Source: Sphingomonadales bacterium
Lineage (GTDB): Bacteria > Pseudomonadota > Alphaproteobacteria > Sphingomonadales > Sphingomonadaceae
NCBI GenBank assembly: GCA_014763545.1
Contig: JACXVD010000009.1
Location: forward strand, 26,723 to 90,722
Direction of reading: 5' to 3'
Length of the DNA: 64,000 nt
Position 1 is the first letter of the stretch; each line of letters starts with the position of its first letter. The notes under the pieces are model-generated. The model was not told where the DNA came from. It did no database searches and saw only the letters and a list, made by a program, of their open reading frames with translations. Of the stretch, positions 21,288 to 30,476 are shown in pieces. The position numbers and the translations under genes were made by a program.

Positions 21288-23579
21288 ATGCTCCCCGGCG
21301 TGACCGTTTCCCGATATCGACTGTGCGGCCCGCTGCGCAACCACGCCAGTGCGCTGGTGCTGGCGCTGGCCTGCGCCTGCTGGACCGCGCCCGTTGCCGC
21401 GCAGGATGCGCCGATGGGGGCGCCCGATGCCTCTGCCCAGCCGACCGATACCGCCACGCCCGACGCAGCGCCCGCAGAGCGGCAGATCGACTTCGAAGCC
21501 AACGAGCTGGCTTACGATTCCGAACGCGACGTGGTCACCGCATCGGGCGATGTGTTCATGCGCAGCGAAGGCAAGTCGGTGCGCGCGGACAGCGTCAGCT
21601 GGGACCGCAAGAGCGGGCAGATCCTGGCGGAAGGCAATGTCCGCTTCGTCGATGAAGACGGCAACCAGCTCTATACCCAGAGCATCGAGCTGACCGACAA
21701 ATTCGAAGCCGGTTCGATGTCCGACCTGCTGCTCGCACTGCGCGAAGGCGGGCGGCTGGCCGCACGCGAAGGCCAGCGCAATGCCGATGGGACGGTCGAA
21801 TTGTCCTATGCGACCTACAGCGCCTGCAGCGTGATCGGGGTCGATGGCTGCCCGAAAGACCCGAGCTGGCGCGTGACGGCCAAGCGGGTGACCTACGATC
21901 CGCAGAACCACCGCGTCCGCTTCCAGGGGGCCGTGCTCGAACTGTTCGGCGCGCGGATCCTGCCGATGCCGGGCCTCGCGGTGCGGACCGACGGGCGCGC
22001 GGTGTCGGGCTTCCTCCTGCCGGACCTGCGCGTGTCGCGGAACAACGGCATCGAAGTAAACGCCAATTACTACTGGCGCCTGGCCGAGAACAAGGACCTG
22101 ACCGCAGGCGCCTATATCTTCTCCAGCGCGGTGCCGCTGGCATCGGCGCAATACCGCCAGCTGACCGACAACGGCGCGTTCCAGATCACCGGTTACCTGA
22201 CGCAGAGCCGCCGCATCGACCTGGGCACCGGGGTGACCACGTCGCAGCGCGATGTGCGTGGCTACATCTTCGCCAATGGCAAGTTCCAGCTCGACCCGAA
22301 CTGGAGCGTCACGGCGTCGGTGCGGCGCGCCTCCGACCGCACCTTCCTGCGCCGTTACGACATCAGCCGCGACGACCGGCTGCGCTCCACACTCGATATC
22401 GAGCGGATCGACGACGATTCCTATTTCGAGATTGCCGGCTGGGCGACGCAGACGCTGCGGGTCAACCAGCCGCAGGGGCAGGTGCCGCTGGCGCTGCCGG
22501 TGATCGACTATCGTCGCCGGCTGGCCGACCCGGTGCTGGGCGGCAAGGTTGAGCTGCAGGCCAACAGCCTGTTCATCGCGCGCGACACCGGGCAGGATAC
22601 CCAGCGCGCCTTTGCCAGTGCGCAGTGGGATTTGCGGCGCATCACCGGGCTGGGCCAGGTCATCACGCTGACCGGGCTGGTGCGCGGCGACGTCTATCAC
22701 ACCGACGAAACCGGCCTGACCGCCACCGCCAGCTATCGCGGCAATCCCGGCTGGCAGGCGCGCGGCGTGGCACTGGCGGCGGTGGACATGAGCTGGCCCT
22801 TCGTCGGCAGCGCCTTCGGCGGCACGCAGACCTTTACCCCGCGCATCCAGCTCGTCGCCAGCCCGCCGATCAGCAATCTGTCCGTGCCCAACGAAGATTC
22901 GCGCGCGGTCGACCTCGAAGACACCAACCTGTTCTCGCTCAACCGCTTCCCCGGCTACGACCGGGTGGAGGACGGCCCGCGGGTGACCTACGGGTTCAAC
23001 TGGCAGCTAGACATCCCCGGCTGGCGGCTGGAGGCGACGTTCGGCCAATCCTACCGGCTGGACAACAAGGCCACGATCCTGCCCGATGGCACCGGCCTGT
23101 CCGATCGCGCATCCGATTACGTCGGGCGCACGGTGCTGCGCTATCGCAACCTGGTGAAGATCACCCACCGCTTCCGGCTCGACAAGGACAATTTCGCCGT
23201 CCGCCGCAACGAATTCGACGCGACGGTCGGCAGCGAGAAAACCTATGTCGAGGTCGGTTACCTGCGGCTCAATCGTGACATTACCACGGTGGAGGATTTG
23301 CAGGATCGCGAGGAATTACGCGTGGCCGGGCGGGTCGCCTTTGCCAATTACTGGTCGGTGTTCGGTTCGGGCGTGTTCAACCTGACCGATCGCAACGAAG
23401 ACCCGACGCTGACCTCCGACGGGTTCGATCCGCTGCGCACTCGGCTCGGCGTCGCCTATAGCGACGACTGCCTCGAATTCGGGATCACCTGGCGGCGCGA
23501 CTATGTAAATGCGGGCGACGCGCGCCGGGGCAACACTTTCCAGCTGCATTTCGCGCTCAAGACGCTCGGCTTCCAGTAA
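21288..23579 (+). CDS. lptD: LPS-assembly protein LptD
   Basis: Outer-membrane beta-barrel that inserts lipopolysaccharide. The 763-residue product has a signal region (SALVLALACACWTAPVAAQ), an OstA-type N-terminal jellyroll (DFEANELAYDSERDVVTASGDVFMRS, about residues 62-95), the MPGLAVRTDGRAVSGFLLPD segment that starts the barrel part, and it ends LKTLGFQ with the C-terminal aromatic signature of outer-membrane barrels. ATG 21288 was chosen; an upstream frame to 21213 is not supported. Heads the lptD-surA-pdxA-ksgA unit. Confidence 0.96.
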   Translation: MLPGVTVSRYRLCGPLRNHASALVLALACACWTAPVAAQDAPMGAPDASAQPTDTATPDAAPAERQIDFEANELAYDSERDVVTASGDVFMRSEGKSVRADSVSWDRKSGQILAEGNVRFVDEDGNQLYTQSIELTDKFEAGSMSDLLLALREGGRLAAREGQRNADGTVELSYATYSACSVIGVDGCPKDPSWRVTAKRVTYDPQNHRVRFQGAVLELFGARILPMPGLAVRTDGRAVSGFLLPDLRVSRNNGIEVNANYYWRLAENKDLTAGAYIFSSAVPLASAQYRQLTDNGAFQITGYLTQSRRIDLGTGVTTSQRDVRGYIFANGKFQLDPNWSVTASVRRASDRTFLRRYDISRDDRLRSTLDIERIDDDSYFEIAGWATQTLRVNQPQGQVPLALPVIDYRRRLADPVLGGKVELQANSLFIARDTGQDTQRAFASAQWDLRRITGLGQVITLTGLVRGDVYHTDETGLTATASYRGNPGWQARGVALAAVDMSWPFVGSAFGGTQTFTPRIQLVASPPISNLSVPNEDSRAVDLEDTNLFSLNRFPGYDRVEDGPRVTYGFNWQLDIPGWRLEATFGQSYRLDNKATILPDGTGLSDRASDYVGRTVLRYRNLVKITHRFRLDKDNFAVRRNEFDATVGSEKTYVEVGYLRLNRDITTVEDLQDREELRVAGRVAFANYWSVFGSGVFNLTDRNEDPTLTSDGFDPLRTRLGVAYSDDCLEFGITWRRDYVNAGDARRGNTFQLHFALKTLGFQ

Positions 23580-23736
23580 GCCGTGTTGCGCGATGGCGGT
23601 GCAAAGCCGCGTCTCGGCAATTGGCAGCGGGCGGCAAACGCGCTATCCGCCGCGCACTCATCTACGGTTAAGCCGTCATCGGCCAACCGGCGGGGATTGT
23701 CGGGCGCGCCATGCGCGCTGCAAACGGATTGATTGC

Positions 23737-25092
23737 GTGATCGAAAAGACCAAATCGAAGCTTGTTTCGTGCCTCGCCGTGTTCGGCCTCGTCCTCGCTC
23801 CGATTGCGGCGACGGCGCAGGATGCTGCCGGAGTGGATTCGGGCGATGGCGGGCTGAACATTCCCGAAAATGTGACGCTGCTCGGCCAGAACGATCCCAA
23901 TGTCCGCACCGCCACCGCCGTGGTCAACGGGCAGGTGATCACCGGCACCGACATCGACCAGCGCATGGCGCTGGTGCTGGCAGCATCGCAAGGGCAGAAG
24001 ATTTCGCCGCAGGAAATGCAGATGCTGCGGATGCAGGTGCTGCGCAATCTGATCGACGAAACGCTGCAGATCCAGGCAGCGGCGGCGCAGGAAATCTCGG
24101 TCGATCCGGCAGAGATCGAACAGACCTATGCCCAGGTCGCCGCGCGCAATTTCGGCCAGGATACGGCCGCGATGGACAAATATCTCTATTCGATCGGTTC
24201 CTCGCCCGCTTCGCTCAAGCGGCAGATCGAAGGCGAAACTGCCTGGCGCCGCCTGCTCCAGCGCAATGTCACCCCCTTCGTCAACGTGTCGGAAGAAGAG
24301 GTGAACGAAATCCTCAAGCGGCTCGAGGAATCGCGCGGGACCGAAGAATATCGCCTCGGCGAAATCTACCTCTCCGCCACCCCCGAAACGCGTGAAGCGG
24401 TCGGCCAGAATGCGGCGCGCATCGTGCAGCAGTTGCAGCAGGGCGGCAGCTTCGTCGCCTATGCCCGCCAGTTCTCCGAAGCGTCGACCGCTGCGGTCGG
24501 TGGCGACCTTGGCTGGGTGCGGCTGGGCCAGCTCCCGCCGGAACTGGCGACCGTGGCGCGCAGCATGCAGCCCGGCCAGCTGGTCGGCCCGGTGGAAATT
24601 CCCGGCGGTTTCTCGATCCTTTACCTGATCGACAAGCGGCAGGTGCTGATGGCCGACCCGCGCGACGCCATGCTCAGCCTCAAGCAGATTTCGATCAGCT
24701 TCCCCAAGGGCATCAGCCAGGATGAAGCCAATGCGCGGGTGGAAAATTTCACCGCCGGCGTCCGCACTATCAAGGGTTGCGGCGACGCCGAGCGGGCCGC
24801 GGCCGCGCTGGGTGCCGATGTCGTCTCGAACGACCAGATCCGCGTGCGCGCCTTGCCCGAGCAGCTGCAGGGCGTGCTGCTGCAGATGCAGGTCGGGCAG
24901 GTCACCCCGCCCTTCGGCTCTGTGGAAGACGGCGTGCGCGTGCTGATGCTGTGCGGGCGTGACGATCCCAAGGTCGAAAGCGGCCCGGATTTCGACACGA
25001 TCATGGCCCAGCTCGAAGACGAGCGCGTGCAGAAGCGCGCCCAGCGTTACCTGCGCGACCTGCGCGGCGACGCGATCATCGAGTATAATTGA
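23737..25092 (+). CDS. surA: Periplasmic peptidyl-prolyl isomerase / chaperone SurA
   Basis: 451-residue SurA-like chaperone that escorts outer-membrane proteins. A signal peptide (SCLAVFGLVLAPIAATAQ) is followed by an N-terminal SurA domain (AVVNGQVITGTDIDQRMAL, VLRNLIDETLQIQAA), then a parvulin domain from about residue 205 (YRLGEIYLSATPETREAV, GGDLGWVRLGQLPPELA, PGGFSILYLIDKR) and a second, diverged parvulin-like part. Start is a GTG at 23737. The TGA stop overlaps the pdxA TTG start. Position after lptD is the conserved proteobacterial arrangement. Confidence 0.95.
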   Translation: MIEKTKSKLVSCLAVFGLVLAPIAATAQDAAGVDSGDGGLNIPENVTLLGQNDPNVRTATAVVNGQVITGTDIDQRMALVLAASQGQKISPQEMQMLRMQVLRNLIDETLQIQAAAAQEISVDPAEIEQTYAQVAARNFGQDTAAMDKYLYSIGSSPASLKRQIEGETAWRRLLQRNVTPFVNVSEEEVNEILKRLEESRGTEEYRLGEIYLSATPETREAVGQNAARIVQQLQQGGSFVAYARQFSEASTAAVGGDLGWVRLGQLPPELATVARSMQPGQLVGPVEIPGGFSILYLIDKRQVLMADPRDAMLSLKQISISFPKGISQDEANARVENFTAGVRTIKGCGDAERAAAALGADVVSNDQIRVRALPEQLQGVLLQMQVGQVTPPFGSVEDGVRVLMLCGRDDPKVESGPDFDTIMAQLEDERVQKRAQRYLRDLRGDAIIEYN

Positions 25093-26102
25093 CCGACACC
25101 GCCCTCCCCCCGCTGGCGCTCTCGCTGGGCGATCCGGCGGGGATCGGGCCGGAACTGATCGTGCAGGCATGGGCCGATCGCGCGGCTGAGCGCCTGCCCG
25201 CTTTCTTCGCGACCGGCGGTGCCGGGCTGTTGGCCCAAGCCGCTGCCGTGCACGGCCTGACCGTGCCGGTGACGCGGATCGACCATCCCGCGGAGGCGCC
25301 GGCGGTATTCGCATCGGCCCTGCCGGTTCTGGGCGACGCCGACGCCCCCTATCGCCCCGGCGAGCCAAATCAGGCGGGCGCGCGGCTGGCGCTGGCATCG
25401 CTGACCGAGGCAACCCGCCTGGCGGTGGATGGGCAGGCATCGGGGATCGTCACCGGCCCCATCGCCAAGGCGCTGCTCGCGCAAGTCGGCTTTGTTTACC
25501 CTGGCCAGACCGAATTCGTCGCTGCGGCCTGCGGCGTGACGGCGGGCGACGCGGTGATGATGCTCGCCGGACCGCAATTGCGCACCGTCCCGATCACCGT
25601 CCACGTCGCGCTCGCCGAGGTTCCGCTGCTGCTCACCAGCGACATGATCGTGCGGCGCGGGCGGATTGCCGCGCAGGCCCTGGCGCGCGATTTCGGCATT
25701 GCCGCCCCGCGCCTCGCCTTCGCCGGGCTCAATCCCCATGCAGGCGAAAGCGGCAGGATGGGCAGCGAGGAAGAACGCATCATCGCCCCCGCGCTCGACG
25801 CGCTCCGCGCCGAAGGGATCGATGCAACCGGCCCGCACCCCGCCGATGCCATGTTCACAGCAAGGGCGCGCGCCACCTACGATCTCGCGCTGTGCATGTA
25901 TCACGACCAGGCGCTGATCCCGCTCAAGACGCTCGATTTCGATGCCGGGGTCAATGTCACCCTTGGCTTGCCGATCGTGCGCACCAGCCCCGACCATGGC
26001 ACCGCCTTTGCCATCGCGGGCCAGCGTGTCGCCGAAGCCGGGGCAACGATCGCCGCGATCCGGATGGCGGGCGAGATGGCAGCAAGGCGCGCCCATGGCT
26101 GA
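25089..26102 (+). CDS. pdxA: 4-hydroxythreonine-4-phosphate dehydrogenase
   Basis: Pyridoxal-5-phosphate synthesis, oxidising 4-phosphohydroxy-L-threonine with NAD. The 337-residue product starts with [16 protein letters not shown] and has [10 protein letters not shown] near residue 122, [13 protein letters not shown] near 212 and metal ligands in [11 protein letters not shown] near 275. Start is TTG 25089, overlapping the surA stop as TTGA. It overlaps ksgA by 8 bases. Confidence 0.96.
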   Translation: MTDTALPPLALSLGDPAGIGPELIVQAWADRAAERLPAFFATGGAGLLAQAAAVHGLTVPVTRIDHPAEAPAVFASALPVLGDADAPYRPGEPNQAGARLALASLTEATRLAVDGQASGIVTGPIAKALLAQVGFVYPGQTEFVAAACGVTAGDAVMMLAGPQLRTVPITVHVALAEVPLLLTSDMIVRRGRIAAQALARDFGIAAPRLAFAGLNPHAGESGRMGSEEERIIAPALDALRAEGIDATGPHPADAMFTARARATYDLALCMYHDQALIPLKTLDFDAGVNVTLGLPIVRTSPDHGTAFAIAGQRVAEAGATIAAIRMAGEMAARRAHG

Positions 26103-26916
26103 GGTGGCCCTGCCCCCCTTGCGCGAGGTGATCGCCCGGCACGGGTTGAGCGCGTCGAAGGCGCTCGGCCAGAATTTCCTGTTCGACGAACAATTGCTCG
26201 ACCGGATTGCCGCGATCCCCGGCGATCTTGCCGGGCAGCAGGTGCTCGAGGTCGGTCCCGGCCCCGGCGGCCTGACCCGCGCCCTGCTCCGCGCCGGGGC
26301 GCAGGTAACCGCGATCGAGATGGATCGCCGCTGCCTGCCCGCCCTCGCCGAACTGGGCGAGGCCTTCCCGGGCAAGCTGCGGGTGATCGAAGGCGATGCG
26401 ATGAAGGTCGATCACGGGATCGAGGGGCCGTACCACATCGTCGCCAACCTGCCCTACAATGTCGGGACCGCGCTGTTCACCGGCTGGCTGGGCGGGCAGG
26501 CATGGCCGCCGCAATGGCAGAGCCTGACGCTGATGTTCCAGCTGGAGGTGGCGCAGCGGATCGTCGCCCAGCCCGACAGCAACGCCTACGGGCGGCTGGC
26601 CGTGCTGGCGCAATGGCGATCGACGGCCAAGCTGGCGATGAAGGTCCACCGCAGCGCCTTCACCCCGCCGCCCAAGGTGATGAGCGCCATCGTCCATGTT
26701 GTGCCCGGCACCATGCCCGAGGGTGTGAGCGCGCGCATGCTCGAACGCCTGACCGAAGCCGCCTTCGGCCAGCGCCGCAAGATGCTCCGTCAGAGCCTCA
26801 AGGGCGTCCCCGGTGCGGTCGCAGCACTGGAAGTGCTCGGCATCGACCCGCAACGCCGCGCCGAAACGCTGGCGGTCAGCGACTTTGTCGATCTGGCACG
26901 CCTGCTTTCGAACTGA
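26095..26916 (+). CDS. ksgA: 16S rRNA dimethyladenosine methyltransferase
   Basis: RsmA/KsgA, which dimethylates two adjacent adenosines in the 3-prime hairpin of 16S rRNA. In the 273 residues are [15 protein letters not shown], the SAM-binding VGPGPGGLT (about 53-61), catalytic NLPYN at 118-122 and the C-terminal FTPPPKV. ATG 26095 overlaps the pdxA 3-prime end. Last gene of the lptD-surA-pdxA-ksgA unit. Confidence 0.96.
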   Translation: MAEVALPPLREVIARHGLSASKALGQNFLFDEQLLDRIAAIPGDLAGQQVLEVGPGPGGLTRALLRAGAQVTAIEMDRRCLPALAELGEAFPGKLRVIEGDAMKVDHGIEGPYHIVANLPYNVGTALFTGWLGGQAWPPQWQSLTLMFQLEVAQRIVAQPDSNAYGRLAVLAQWRSTAKLAMKVHRSAFTPPPKVMSAIVHVVPGTMPEGVSARMLERLTEAAFGQRRKMLRQSLKGVPGAVAALEVLGIDPQRRAETLAVSDFVDLARLLSN

Positions 26917-26922
26917 CGGATC

Positions 26923-26939
26923 GTTCGAATAATTCGAAC
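26923..26939. promoter_or_regulatory. Perfect 17-base palindrome, probable operator
   Basis: GTTCGAAT (26923-26930), central A, ATTCGAAC (26932-26939): arms match without mismatch. It lies 7 bases after the ksgA stop and about 80 bases before the dioxygenase start, in the right place to be a repressor or activator site for that gene. The A/T-rich centre fits a protein site better than an RNA hairpin, since no T run follows. Confidence 0.55.
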
Positions 26940-27017
26940 ATTCTTTCCCGGTTTTCTTCAGATGCACTGGGTGGTCGAACGGCCTAACTTGCACGGGCAA
27001 GGCAAGGAGCCAACGCG

Positions 27018-27476
27018 ATGACCACCAACCACCAGCCCAGTTTCTACATTCCCCACGGTGGCGGACCGTGCTTCTTCATGGACGATCCCGCCGGCACATG
27101 GACGGGCATGGAGCGCTTCCTGCGCGACCTGCCCAGCCAGTTGCCCGCGCCGCCCAAGGCCATCCTCGTCGTCTCCGGACATTGGGAGACGCAGGGCTTC
27201 CGCTTCACTTCGGCGGAAAAGCCGACGTTGCTGTTCGACTATTACGGGTTCCCCGAGCACACCTATCGGCTGCGTTACGACGTGCCCGGCTCGCCCGAAT
27301 TGGCGGGCAAGGCAGCGCAGCTGCTGCGCGATGCTCCCGCCGGCCGGTTCAGCCACCCGCGCGAGGAGCACCTGATCCCGCTGATGGTCGCTGCCGGGGC
27401 CTCGCGCCACGCAGGAAGCACCGCCTTTAACCAGCGGGTCATGCAAACGGCGATCTCGGGCTACCGGTTCGACTAG
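27018..27476 (+). CDS. DODA-type extradiol ring-cleavage dioxygenase, internally deleted
   Basis: 152-residue product with both ends of the DODA/LigB-type dioxygenase family but no middle. Residues 1-98 give FYIPHGGGPCFFMDDP, AILVVSGHWET and YYGFPEHTYRLRYD, and the sequence then joins directly to AGRFSHPREEHLIPLMVAAGA, which is normally more than 100 residues further on. Full members are near 260 residues, so about 110 residues including the segments with DHG and SYHNMRGF-type metal/catalytic histidines are missing. The frame stays open, as if by in-frame deletion. The product is probably inactive. A GGCAAGGAG ribosome site is intact. Confidence 0.75.
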   Translation: MTTNHQPSFYIPHGGGPCFFMDDPAGTWTGMERFLRDLPSQLPAPPKAILVVSGHWETQGFRFTSAEKPTLLFDYYGFPEHTYRLRYDVPGSPELAGKAAQLLRDAPAGRFSHPREEHLIPLMVAAGASRHAGSTAFNQRVMQTAISGYRFD

Positions 27477-28168
27477 TGCGCCTCCGCCCTGAGCAGAGTT
27501 CGGCAACCGCTGCTATCTGCGTGCTGGCTGCTTCCCCAGCTGCGATAGCCCTCCACATCGACATGAAAGCGACCGGTCGAATTCCGGCTCGGGCTCGCGG
27601 GATCGAAATAGGCGCCGAGTCCAAACTTGCTGCCCGGGCCAAGTTCGGCTTGCAGCCTGCAAAGTGTGGCAAACATCTGCCGCTTGTCGGCGCTGCCAGG
27701 AGCAACCAGGTCGAGCGCACGGAAACCGAGATGCTTGCTGCGACTGGCTCCACCGACGCATTCGTTGAATGCCTCGGTGCGATAGGCCGAAACCACCTCC
27801 AGACTGCCGATACGCGGAATCAGATGGTCGCGCAGTAGGCGCAGCGACGGGACGATGTGCTGCCATTGATCCCTCGGCGGCATGAAAAATGCCGGACGCG
27901 GACAGCCCGATCGGTCATTCACGTCAGTGCGCAGCAGCTGCCAATTGGGCACCACGCCCGCAACGCCGTGCCGTGCGAGGAAGCGCTCGAACTCGGCATA
28001 CTCTCTCGGCCGCTGGCTATCTTCGGCCAGCCAGATCTCGAATGACGAGCGCGAGTAGCGGCTCGCAGCCGAAAGCGGCGCATTCCGAGAGGGAAGCCGG
28101 TCAGCGAACAACGCAACGGCGGCGCCGGCGATCAGGAGTAGCAGAAGGACGAGAGCAACGCGCTTCAT
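27473..28168 (-). CDS. Membrane-anchored M15-type peptidase (D,D-carboxypeptidase-like)
   Basis: 231 residues: an N-terminal membrane anchor or signal (VALVLLLLLIAGAAVALFA), then a peptidase M15-like domain. The zinc-site pattern is present as SKHLGFRALDL (His and Asp) and GRFHVDVEGYRSWG (His). VanY/peptidase M15 enzymes trim peptidoglycan peptides. The TAG stop shares CTAG with the convergent dioxygenase stop. Located 10 bases downstream of glcB on the same strand. Substrate inferred only from family. Confidence 0.8.
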   Translation of the reverse strand: MKRVALVLLLLLIAGAAVALFADRLPSRNAPLSAASRYSRSSFEIWLAEDSQRPREYAEFERFLARHGVAGVVPNWQLLRTDVNDRSGCPRPAFFMPPRDQWQHIVPSLRLLRDHLIPRIGSLEVVSAYRTEAFNECVGGASRSKHLGFRALDLVAPGSADKRQMFATLCRLQAELGPGSKFGLGAYFDPASPSRNSTGRFHVDVEGYRSWGSSQHADSSGCRTLLRAEAH

Positions 28169-28178
28169 CCTACCGGTC

Positions 28179-30278
28179 TTAGCCCGCCTTTTTCACCTGG
28201 CGCCAGTGGTGCAGCAAGGGCTCGGTGTAGCCGCTCGGCTGTTCGACGCCCTTGAACACCAGGTCCATCGCTGCGCGGAATGCCGGGCCTTCCTCGTTGC
28301 CGACCAGCGGGACGTATGAAGGATCGCCCGCATTCTGCGCGTCGACCTTGGCGGCCATGCGGCGCAGGCTGTCCATCACCTGTTCGCGCGTGCAGACGCC
28401 GTGGAGCAGCCAGTTGGCCATGTGCTGCGATGAAATGCGCAAGGTTGCGCGGTCTTCCATCAGGCCCACATCGTTGATGTCGGGCACCTTGGAACAGCCG
28501 ACCCCGGCGTCGATCCAGCGCACGACATAGCCCAGCAGGCCCTGCGCATTGTTATCGAGCTCCTCGCGCACCTCGTCTTCCGACCAGTTGGTGCCGTCGG
28601 CCAGCGGGATGGTGAGCAGATCGTCCAGCGGCGGGATTTCTCCGAGCCCCTGCTGCACTTCGAACACGTCCATCCGGTGATAATGCATCGCGTGCAGAGT
28701 CGCGGCGGTCGGGCTTGGCACCCAGGCGGTGTTGGCCCCGGCCTTCAGGTGCCCGATTTTCTGCTCCATCATGTCGTGCATCATGTCGGGCGCGGCCCAC
28801 ATGCCCTTGCCGATCTGCGCCTTGCCCGACAGCCCGTGCTTGAGCCCGATGGCGACATTGCGTTTCTCGTAGGCGTCGAGCCATTTGCTGGCTTTCATCG
28901 CGCCCTTGCGGACCATCGGCCCGGCCTGCATCGAAGTGTGGATCTCGTCCCCGGTGCGGTCGAGGAAGCCGGTGTTGATGAACACGATCCGGTCCTTCAC
29001 CGCATGGATGCAGGCTGCCAGATTGGCGGAGGTACGCCGCTCCTCGTCCATCACGCCGACCTTGATCGTGTGGCGCGGCAGGGCCAGCAGATCCTCCACG
29101 GCATCGAACAGGTCGTTGGTGAAGGCGCATTCGTCCGGCCCGTGTTGCTTGGGCTTGACGATATAGATCGATCCGCTGCGGCTGTTGGGCCAGCGCACAT
29201 GGCCCTCCACCCCCAGCGCGCCGATCGCGCTGGTGAACACCGCATCCATGATCCCTTCGGGGATTTCCTTGCCATCGGGCAGCAGGATTGCCGGATTGGT
29301 CATCAGGTGCCCGACATTGCGCACGAACAGCAGGCTGCGGCCGGGCAGGACGATTTCCTCGCCCGCTGGCGTGGTGACGCGCTTGTCGTCGGCCAGCTGG
29401 CGGGTCATCTGCCGCCCCCCCTTCTCGAACGTGTCCTGCAGATCGCCGCGGATCACGCCGAGCCAATTGGTATAGGCGAGCAGCTTGTCCTCGGCATCGA
29501 CCGCGGCGACCGAATCCTCGCAGTCGCAAATGGTCGTCAGCGCCGCTTCGAGCAGGACATCGGCAATCCCCGAAGGATCGCTCGCGCCGATCGGGCTGGT
29601 GCGGTCGAACACCACTTCGACATGCAGCCCGTTGTTGCGGAACATGCGGCCGTTTTCCGTTTCGCCGACATATTGCGCCGGATCGGCCAGTTCGATGCCG
29701 TTCGCCGGGTCGCCCAGATCGGTCCAGCTGCCATTCGCCAGCGGGATCGCCTGGTCGAGGAACGCCTTGGCCGCCGCGATCACCGCTGCGCCGCGTTGCT
29801 CGTCATAGCCACCGGGCTTGGCAGCGGGCGCGTCCAGCGCGTCGGTGCCGTAGAAAGCGTCATACAGGCTGCCCCAGCGCGCATTTGCGGCGTTGAGCAG
29901 GAACCGCGCGTTGAGCACGGGCACGACCAGCTGCGGCCCGGCCATGGTCGCGATTTCCTTATCGACGCCTTGCGTGCCGATGGCGAAATCGGCGGGCTCG
30001 TCCACCAGGTAACCGATGTCCGCCAGGAAGCTGCGATAGGCTTGCGCATCGTGCGGCTGGCCGCGGCGCGCCTTGTGCCACTCGTCGATCCGCGCCTGCA
30101 GCATTTCGCGCTGCGCCAGCAACTCGCGATTGCGCCGCGCCATGGTGTTGGCCAGATTCGCAAACCCGGCCCAGAATGCCGCAACATCGCGACCGAGCAC
30201 CTGCAGCACTTCGCCTTCGATGAAGGCGGCGAGCGCGGCATCGACCTGAAGACCGGAGCGGAGCGTGTATTCTGACAT
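28179..30278 (-). CDS. glcB: Malate synthase G
   Basis: Condenses glyoxylate with acetyl-CoA to malate in the glyoxylate cycle. The 699-residue product has the G-isoform signature: DCEDSVAAVDAEDK near 255, NTGFLDRTGDEIHTSMQAG near 430, and the C-terminal SAxxMAxW-type stretch ISSQHMANWLLHGV. ATG 30278 (MSEYTLRSGLQVDA) with an AGGAA ribosome site was preferred to an in-frame start 15 bases upstream. No glyoxylate-cycle partner (isocitrate lyase) is in the window. Confidence 0.97.
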   Translation of the reverse strand: MSEYTLRSGLQVDAALAAFIEGEVLQVLGRDVAAFWAGFANLANTMARRNRELLAQREMLQARIDEWHKARRGQPHDAQAYRSFLADIGYLVDEPADFAIGTQGVDKEIATMAGPQLVVPVLNARFLLNAANARWGSLYDAFYGTDALDAPAAKPGGYDEQRGAAVIAAAKAFLDQAIPLANGSWTDLGDPANGIELADPAQYVGETENGRMFRNNGLHVEVVFDRTSPIGASDPSGIADVLLEAALTTICDCEDSVAAVDAEDKLLAYTNWLGVIRGDLQDTFEKGGRQMTRQLADDKRVTTPAGEEIVLPGRSLLFVRNVGHLMTNPAILLPDGKEIPEGIMDAVFTSAIGALGVEGHVRWPNSRSGSIYIVKPKQHGPDECAFTNDLFDAVEDLLALPRHTIKVGVMDEERRTSANLAACIHAVKDRIVFINTGFLDRTGDEIHTSMQAGPMVRKGAMKASKWLDAYEKRNVAIGLKHGLSGKAQIGKGMWAAPDMMHDMMEQKIGHLKAGANTAWVPSPTAATLHAMHYHRMDVFEVQQGLGEIPPLDDLLTIPLADGTNWSEDEVREELDNNAQGLLGYVVRWIDAGVGCSKVPDINDVGLMEDRATLRISSQHMANWLLHGVCTREQVMDSLRRMAAKVDAQNAGDPSYVPLVGNEEGPAFRAAMDLVFKGVEQPSGYTEPLLHHWRQVKKAG

Positions 30279-30476
30279 GGTTCCTCGCGACAATTGGGCC
30301 GTGGCGTCGGGCCACGACTGGGGTTAGCATGGCAAATCCCGGGGAGGAACGGGCGCGCTCATGGCCAATAGTCGTAGCAATTGCAAGACATGGGTGATGG
30401 CCGCCGCCCTTCACCCCCACCCTTATCGGGGCGGGGGGTTGGACAGCGTGCGAGGGGCGGCTAGACGCGGTTGCAT

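Noticed and set aside
26894..26909. Sigma-54-like TGGCACGCCTGCTTTC at the ksgA end
   Set aside because: The -12 half does not fit TTGCW and it lies inside a coding sequence.
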